NCBI GenBank assembly: GCA_024699595.1
Contig: JAILPG010000263.1
Span: 1 to 8,395, forward strand
DNA: 8,395 nt
Origin: Lachnospiraceae bacterium
GTDB taxonomy: Bacteria; Bacillota_A; Clostridia; Lachnospirales; Lachnospiraceae
Direction: 5' to 3'
The position numbers and the translations under genes are program-made. Below are positions 4,990 through 8,395 of the stretch, one piece after another (within the stretch, counting starts at the first letter, position 1; every line of letters begins with the position of its first letter). The notes under the pieces were generated by a model that ran no database searches, had not been told where the DNA came from, and saw only the letters and a list, made by a program, of their open reading frames with translations.

Positions 4990-7900
4990 ATGGACAACAA
5001 CACATCTGCGGCTTTCACAGCCGTCAAAGAGGATTACCGGAAGTTATATAGCGGAAAGATAGTGATCGTTATAGTTTCCTACAATCTCTCCCATATGATG
5101 GAGGAAAACATAAAGAGCATCAGGGCCACGCTGCCTGAGGATCTCTATAAGATCGTCGTTGTAGACAATGCCTCCACGGACGGTGTCACCGATTATCTGA
5201 GAAGACAGGACGATATCATTCTCATAGAAAACGACAGAAATGTGGGCTTCGGATCGGCATGCAATCAGGGTGTCAGAACGACTGTGGGCACACAGTACGA
5301 GTCTGCGGATGTATTTTTACTGAACAACGATACGAGGCTTTGCGATAATTCACTGTTTTTTCTCATGAAAGCTCTGTATGAGGATGGAAAAATTGGTGCC
5401 TGCGGAAGCCTGTCAAACTACGCCGGAAACAGGCAGCAGATGAGCATTGATTTTGACAGGGCGGAGAAATATCTTGACTTTGCAAGGCTCATAAATGTCC
5501 CGAAGGATGACTGCCTTGATGAGAGGGTGAGGCTTTCCGGCTTTGCGATGCTCATTAGAAGGTCGCTTTGGGACGACATCGGAGGCTTTGATGAGGATTT
5601 TGCCCCGGGGTATTTCGAGGATGACGCTCTTTGCATGGAGATACTTAAGCGCGGCTATCATCTGAAGGTCGTAAACAACAGCTTTATCTATCATGCGGGC
5701 AGCCAGAGCTTTGCAAAGACCGATGATTACAAGACGCTTCTTAATGACCACAGAAGGCTGTTTATAAAAAAATACGGTTTTGACATAATCTCATATGCAT
5801 ACGGAAGCGACGTGCTGCCGATGCAGATCCCTTATAAGGAGGGTGACAGCTTCAGGCTCTTACAGCTTGGCGCGGGTCTCGGTGCAGATCTGAAGACTAT
5901 AAGAAACAGATTTAAAAATGCATATCTGGCAGGGATCGAGTCTAATGAGAGACTGAGGGAGATCGCAGGAAAGTCAGAGGATATCTTCGCCTCGGCAGAT
6001 GAGGCAAAAGTGAGTATTAAAGAGGACAGATTCAACGTCCTCATAATCGACCCCGATCTTATAAAAGTAATGTCCAGAGAGGAAAAAGAGACCCTTGTGT
6101 CCCTTTGTTATCCCGATGCGATCCTTATCAACAAAAATCCGGTATTTGAAAACTTCCCGTTTGAAAAAGTGAAGCTTATCGTGTGGGATATGGATGACAC
6201 CTTCTGGAAGGGTACGCTCAGCGAAGAGAATGTCACTATTCCAATTGAGAATATCGAGCTTGTAAAAGAGCTTACCAACAACGGCATCATAAACAGCATA
6301 TCCTCAAAGAATGATGAAGAGCCGGTCCTCAATGAACTGCGAAAGGCCGGCATAGAGGATCTGTTTGTGTTCAACAACATCAACTGGGAGGACAAGGGTT
6401 CACAGCTTGCCGAGAAGATAAAGAGGATGGGATTGCGTCCCGAAAATGTCCTCATGATCGATGATAATCAGAGAAACCTTGAAGAGGCAACCTATGTATC
6501 GCCCGGTCTTTTAACCGCTACTCCTGAGATCTTTCCGTTTCTCATAAATTATGTGCTCAAGCTCTATGCAAGCGACAGGGAGCATGTGAGGCTTGAACAG
6601 TACAGACTTCTTGAGAAAAAGACGGAGGCTATGGAACATTTTTCCTCAAAGGAAGATTTCCTGTACGAGAGTAAGATAAGCGTTACGGTCAACAGAAACT
6701 GTCTCGAAGAGCTTGACAGGATCGCAGAGCTGGTCGCAAGGACCAACCAGCTCAACTTCACCAAGAACAGGGATGACAAGGAACTGCTTACGAGGCTTGT
6801 CACAAACGACTGGAACGACAGCGGATACGTAAAGGTAAGGGATAAGTTCGGAGACTATGGCATCGTCGGATTTTACTGTTATAACAGGCGTGAAAAGAAG
6901 ATGGAGCATTTTCTTTTTTCCTGCAGGATACTCGGAATGGGTGTCGAACAGTACGTCTACAACCTGCTCGGATGTCCGGACTTTGAGGTAAAAGAGCCCG
7001 TTGCCGCCACACTTTCAAAGGATGCAGAAACACCCTGGATCAGTGAGGATACGGGCGCTGAGGTGTCCGTTGACAGGATAAGGGATAACAGGGTCAGGAT
7101 CCTGCTTAAGGGGCCCTGCGACATGAGCACGATAGAGCCTTATCTTACGGGCGGAAACATCACGACGGAGTTTAACTACATTAATGAATCAGGATTTGTA
7201 ACGACCGGGCAGAATCATACGGCTCATCTTAGGGAAAGCATAGAGCTTTCGGAAAAAGAGATCGATGAGATCTGCAAGGATGCTCCATTTATCATACACG
7301 GGGATTTCGAGACCAAGCTTTTCTCCGAGGAATATCACATAATCTGCTTAAGTCTTTTACAGGATCTGAGCGCGGGTCTTTACAGAAACAAAGAGACTGG
7401 GGCATATATTTCGTTCAGCAGCAAAAATTATGATCTGACTTCGCCTGAGTTCAGACAGAGATTCATTGATAAGACCGTGCAGGGGCACGACTTTGACTTT
7501 ACTGAGGAGATAATAGACAGATTCTCAGAAAAGTGGGAGTTTGTCGGAAATACTCCGCTTGATATGCTGCTTGCAAACCTTGACTTTATCTATGATAACG
7601 TTAAGGGCCATCCGCTGTTTATCCTGATGCTTGGGAGCGAGAAGGATTACGAGGGCTACAACGAGGAGTTTGCGGGGCTCTGCGACATCTACAGGGAGAT
7701 CAATCCGATCATGGAAAGCTTTGCGGCCGACCATGACAGAATCAGAGTCATAAATCCCACGGTGTACATTCATTCGCAGGATGACTTTGCCGACTGCATC
7801 AATCATTTTTCCAGGAATGTGTACTATGAGATTGCGGGAAAGATCTGCGAGTATATCAATGATGTGGTTGACGAGATCGCAAAGGAGAAGAGAGCTGCAT

Positions 7901-8395
7901 CAAAGAACATAGACAAGGCCACCTATGATGAGTTCATAAGGGGACTTTCGGGAGACGGGGCTGCCGGATCCGCGGGTGCTTCAGGGATTTCTGTCGGTGC
8001 TGCGGGAGGTATTGGTTCTGCGGCGCCTTCGGGAAGTGCGAACCCTGCAGAGAAGCTTGACCCATCGAGACTTATGGCTGCAATACAGAGCGCGACTTCG
8101 GTACAGCCTCTTACCTATGTCCCGGGTGATTTCGACGTGCTCATTGTGATCACGCCCGATGACTATGACAGGGTTAAGAGAAACTACAAAAATATCGCAA
8201 AATACATGCCGGGCCGCAACATAATCTTTATCGGAAGCGATAAGGTCGGGCAGAAGGTTAAGGATGACGCTGTCTCCGAGAGATTTAAGTTCATAAATGA
8301 AAATGACATCCTGCCGTTTTCAGATGTGGAGGCGGTGCTTAAGGATATACTGAAGCTTGATGATATCCCGAGAGGTATGACGGGATGGTATTACC
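4990..8395 (+). CDS. giant multidomain glycan-assembly protein: GT2 - methyltransferase-like - FkbH-like - SGNH-like - DUF6492-like (3' end outside window)
   Basis: From ATG at 4990 one frame stays open to the window edge, 1135 complete codons without a stop. The start is preceded by AGGGGA (4976-4981). Domains in order: GT2 glycosyltransferase (about residues 22-265), a degenerate methyltransferase-like Rossmann segment (287-384), a full FkbH-like module (393-670), an SGNH-like domain (701-957), a Gly/Ala/Ser linker (985-1020), and the beginning of a DUF6492-type glycosyltransferase (from about 1044). No signal peptide or membrane segment was seen, so it is probably cytoplasmic or peripheral. 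It is the fourth plus-strand gene after neuB and follows the epimerase by 122 bases that hold no gene or clear terminator. The likely job (inference) is to extend a glycan and attach an acyl decoration such as glycerate. Codon use looks like the neighbouring genes, so I see no sign of a recent join or frameshift. Confidence 0.9.
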   Translation, partial: MDNNTSAAFTAVKEDYRKLYSGKIVIVIVSYNLSHMMEENIKSIRATLPEDLYKIVVVDNASTDGVTDYLRRQDDIILIENDRNVGFGSACNQGVRTTVGTQYESADVFLLNNDTRLCDNSLFFLMKALYEDGKIGACGSLSNYAGNRQQMSIDFDRAEKYLDFARLINVPKDDCLDERVRLSGFAMLIRRSLWDDIGGFDEDFAPGYFEDDALCMEILKRGYHLKVVNNSFIYHAGSQSFAKTDDYKTLLNDHRRLFIKKYGFDIISYAYGSDVLPMQIPYKEGDSFRLLQLGAGLGADLKTIRNRFKNAYLAGIESNERLREIAGKSEDIFASADEAKVSIKEDRFNVLIIDPDLIKVMSREEKETLVSLCYPDAILINKNPVFENFPFEKVKLIVWDMDDTFWKGTLSEENVTIPIENIELVKELTNNGIINSISSKNDEEPVLNELRKAGIEDLFVFNNINWEDKGSQLAEKIKRMGLRPENVLMIDDNQRNLEEATYVSPGLLTATPEIFPFLINYVLKLYASDREHVRLEQYRLLEKKTEAMEHFSSKEDFLYESKISVTVNRNCLEELDRIAELVARTNQLNFTKNRDDKELLTRLVTNDWNDSGYVKVRDKFGDYGIVGFYCYNRREKKMEHFLFSCRILGMGVEQYVYNLLGCPDFEVKEPVAATLSKDAETPWISEDTGAEVSVDRIRDNRVRILLKGPCDMSTIEPYLTGGNITTEFNYINESGFVTTGQNHTAHLRESIELSEKEIDEICKDAPFIIHGDFETKLFSEEYHIICLSLLQDLSAGLYRNKETGAYISFSSKNYDLTSPEFRQRFIDKTVQGHDFDFTEEIIDRFSEKWEFVGNTPLDMLLANLDFIYDNVKGHPLFILMLGSEKDYEGYNEEFAGLCDIYREINPIMESFAADHDRIRVINPTVYIHSQDDFADCINHFSRNVYYEIAGKICEYINDVVDEIAKEKRAASKNIDKATYDEFIRGLSGDGAAGSAGASGISVGAAGGIGSAAPSGSANPAEKLDPSRLMAAIQSATSVQPLTYVPGDFDVLIVITPDDYDRVKRNYKNIAKYMPGRNIIFIGSDKVGQKVKDDAVSERFKFINENDILPFSDVEAVLKDILKLDDIPRGMTGWYY
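5053..5784 (+). other. GT2 glycosyltransferase domain of the giant protein
   Basis: Residues about 22-265 carry the rhamnosyltransferase-like GT2 pattern: VIVSYN (27-32), VVDNASTDG (57-65), NVGFGSACNQG (84-94), the DXD-equivalent LNNDT (111-115), and the acceptor-side GYFEDDALCMEILKRGY (207-223). All hallmark positions are present, so the domain should be active with a nucleotide-sugar donor. The donor is unknown. Confidence 0.88.
5848..6141 (+). other. methyltransferase-like Rossmann segment, short and probably degenerate
   Basis: Residues about 287-384 begin LLQLGAGLGADL (290-301), similar to the SAM-binding loop of the class I methyltransferase domains that often follow GT2 domains. GIES and LIIDPD follow where the second and fourth strands are expected. 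It is only about 100 residues long, roughly half a normal domain, so it may be a structural remnant rather than an active methyltransferase. Confidence 0.45.
6166..6999 (+). other. FkbH-like HAD-IIIC / acyltransferase module
   Basis: Residues about 393-670 contain all four HAD motifs: DMDDT at 400-404, SSKND at 438-442, Lys469 in NWEDKGSQ, and MIDDNQ at 489-494. The FkbH C-terminal acyltransferase-like part follows with ARTNQLNFTKNR (583 onward), DKFGDYGIVGF (618-628) and SCRILGMGVEQ (644-654) with Cys645. FkbH proteins take a glyceryl group from 1,3-bisphosphoglycerate and load it on a carrier protein. No carrier domain or gene is visible here, so the acceptor is unknown. Confidence 0.88.
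7090..7860 (+). other. SGNH-hydrolase-like domain
   Basis: Residues about 701-957 open with a beta strand and turn RILLKGPCDMSTI (703-715), in the place of the SGNH family's first block, and close with DDFADCINHFSRNVYYEI (931-948), which resembles the C-terminal Asp/His block with Asp935 and His939. The usual nucleophile Ser is Cys710-Asp711 at the best aligned position. The resemblance is to the SGNH-like domains of polysaccharide clusters (DUF6270-like). Catalysis is uncertain. Confidence 0.5.
7942..8049 (+). other. Gly/Ala/Ser-rich interdomain linker
   Basis: Residues about 985-1020 are almost entirely Gly, Ala and Ser with a few Ile, Val and Pro, and contain no predicted structure. They separate the SGNH-like domain from the last domain and mark a fusion boundary. 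Such simple-sequence DNA can vary in length between strains. Confidence 0.7.
8119..8395 (+). other. start of a DUF6492-type glycosyltransferase domain, truncated by the window edge
   Basis: From about residue 1044 the protein reads like the N-terminus of DUF6492 domains: FDVLIVITPDDYDRVKRN (1048-1065), a second strand NIIFIGSD, then FINENDILPF. The last visible residues PRGMTGWYY match the start of the family's conserved R-x-GWYYQQ segment. Members are putative glycosyltransferases. The rest lies beyond the window. Confidence 0.55.

Noticed and set aside
5413..7806. Many minus-strand open frames of 70-115 codons opposite the giant gene.
   Set aside because: They are antisense shadows of a coding frame with clear protein motifs, and their translations are low-quality Ser/Leu-rich or motif-free.

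Overview
The window looks like part of a surface-glycan (capsule, wall polysaccharide or flagellin-glycosylation type) gene cluster from a Gram-positive anaerobe, probably Clostridia/Lachnospiraceae. That placement is inference: it rests on strong GGAGG ribosome binding sites, heavy use of AGA/AGG arginine and ATA isoleucine codons, mid-40s GC judged by eye, and resemblance of the proteins to Lachnospiraceae glycan enzymes. No rRNA, tRNA, insertion sequence, CRISPR array or phage gene was seen.

Layout. Bases 1-170 (+) are the 3' end of a KdsC-type HAD phosphatase gene, followed by a possible terminator. Bases 233-991 and 1111-2157 (-) form a two-gene unit: a zinc polyol-phosphate dehydrogenase of the GatD type, then an IspD/TarI-type cytidylyltransferase. 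Bases 2158-2612 are a 455-bp divergent control region with one candidate promoter on each strand, each with a short perfect inverted repeat at its predicted start site. On the + strand follow a short NeuB-type synthase (2613-3446), a NeuA-type CMP-sugar synthetase (3446-4132), an AlsE/Rpe-type sugar-phosphate 3-epimerase (4199-4867), and one very long ORF (4990 to beyond 8395, at least 1135 codons, no stop).

How they may work together (inference). NeuB, NeuA and the HAD phosphatase are the three activities expected for making a CMP-activated nonulosonic acid (sialic-acid-like sugar). The GatD-like and IspD-like pair could make a CDP-activated pentitol or other polyol. The epimerase could supply an unusual ketose phosphate to either branch. 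The long protein would be the assembly and decoration enzyme.

The highlight is the long protein. In order it carries a GT2 glycosyltransferase, a degenerate methyltransferase-like Rossmann segment, a complete FkbH-like HAD/acyltransferase module with its catalytic residues intact, an SGNH-like domain, a Gly/Ala/Ser linker, and the start of what looks like a DUF6492-type glycosyltransferase cut by the window edge. It suggests a single polypeptide that both adds sugars and attaches a glycerate-like or other acyl decoration.
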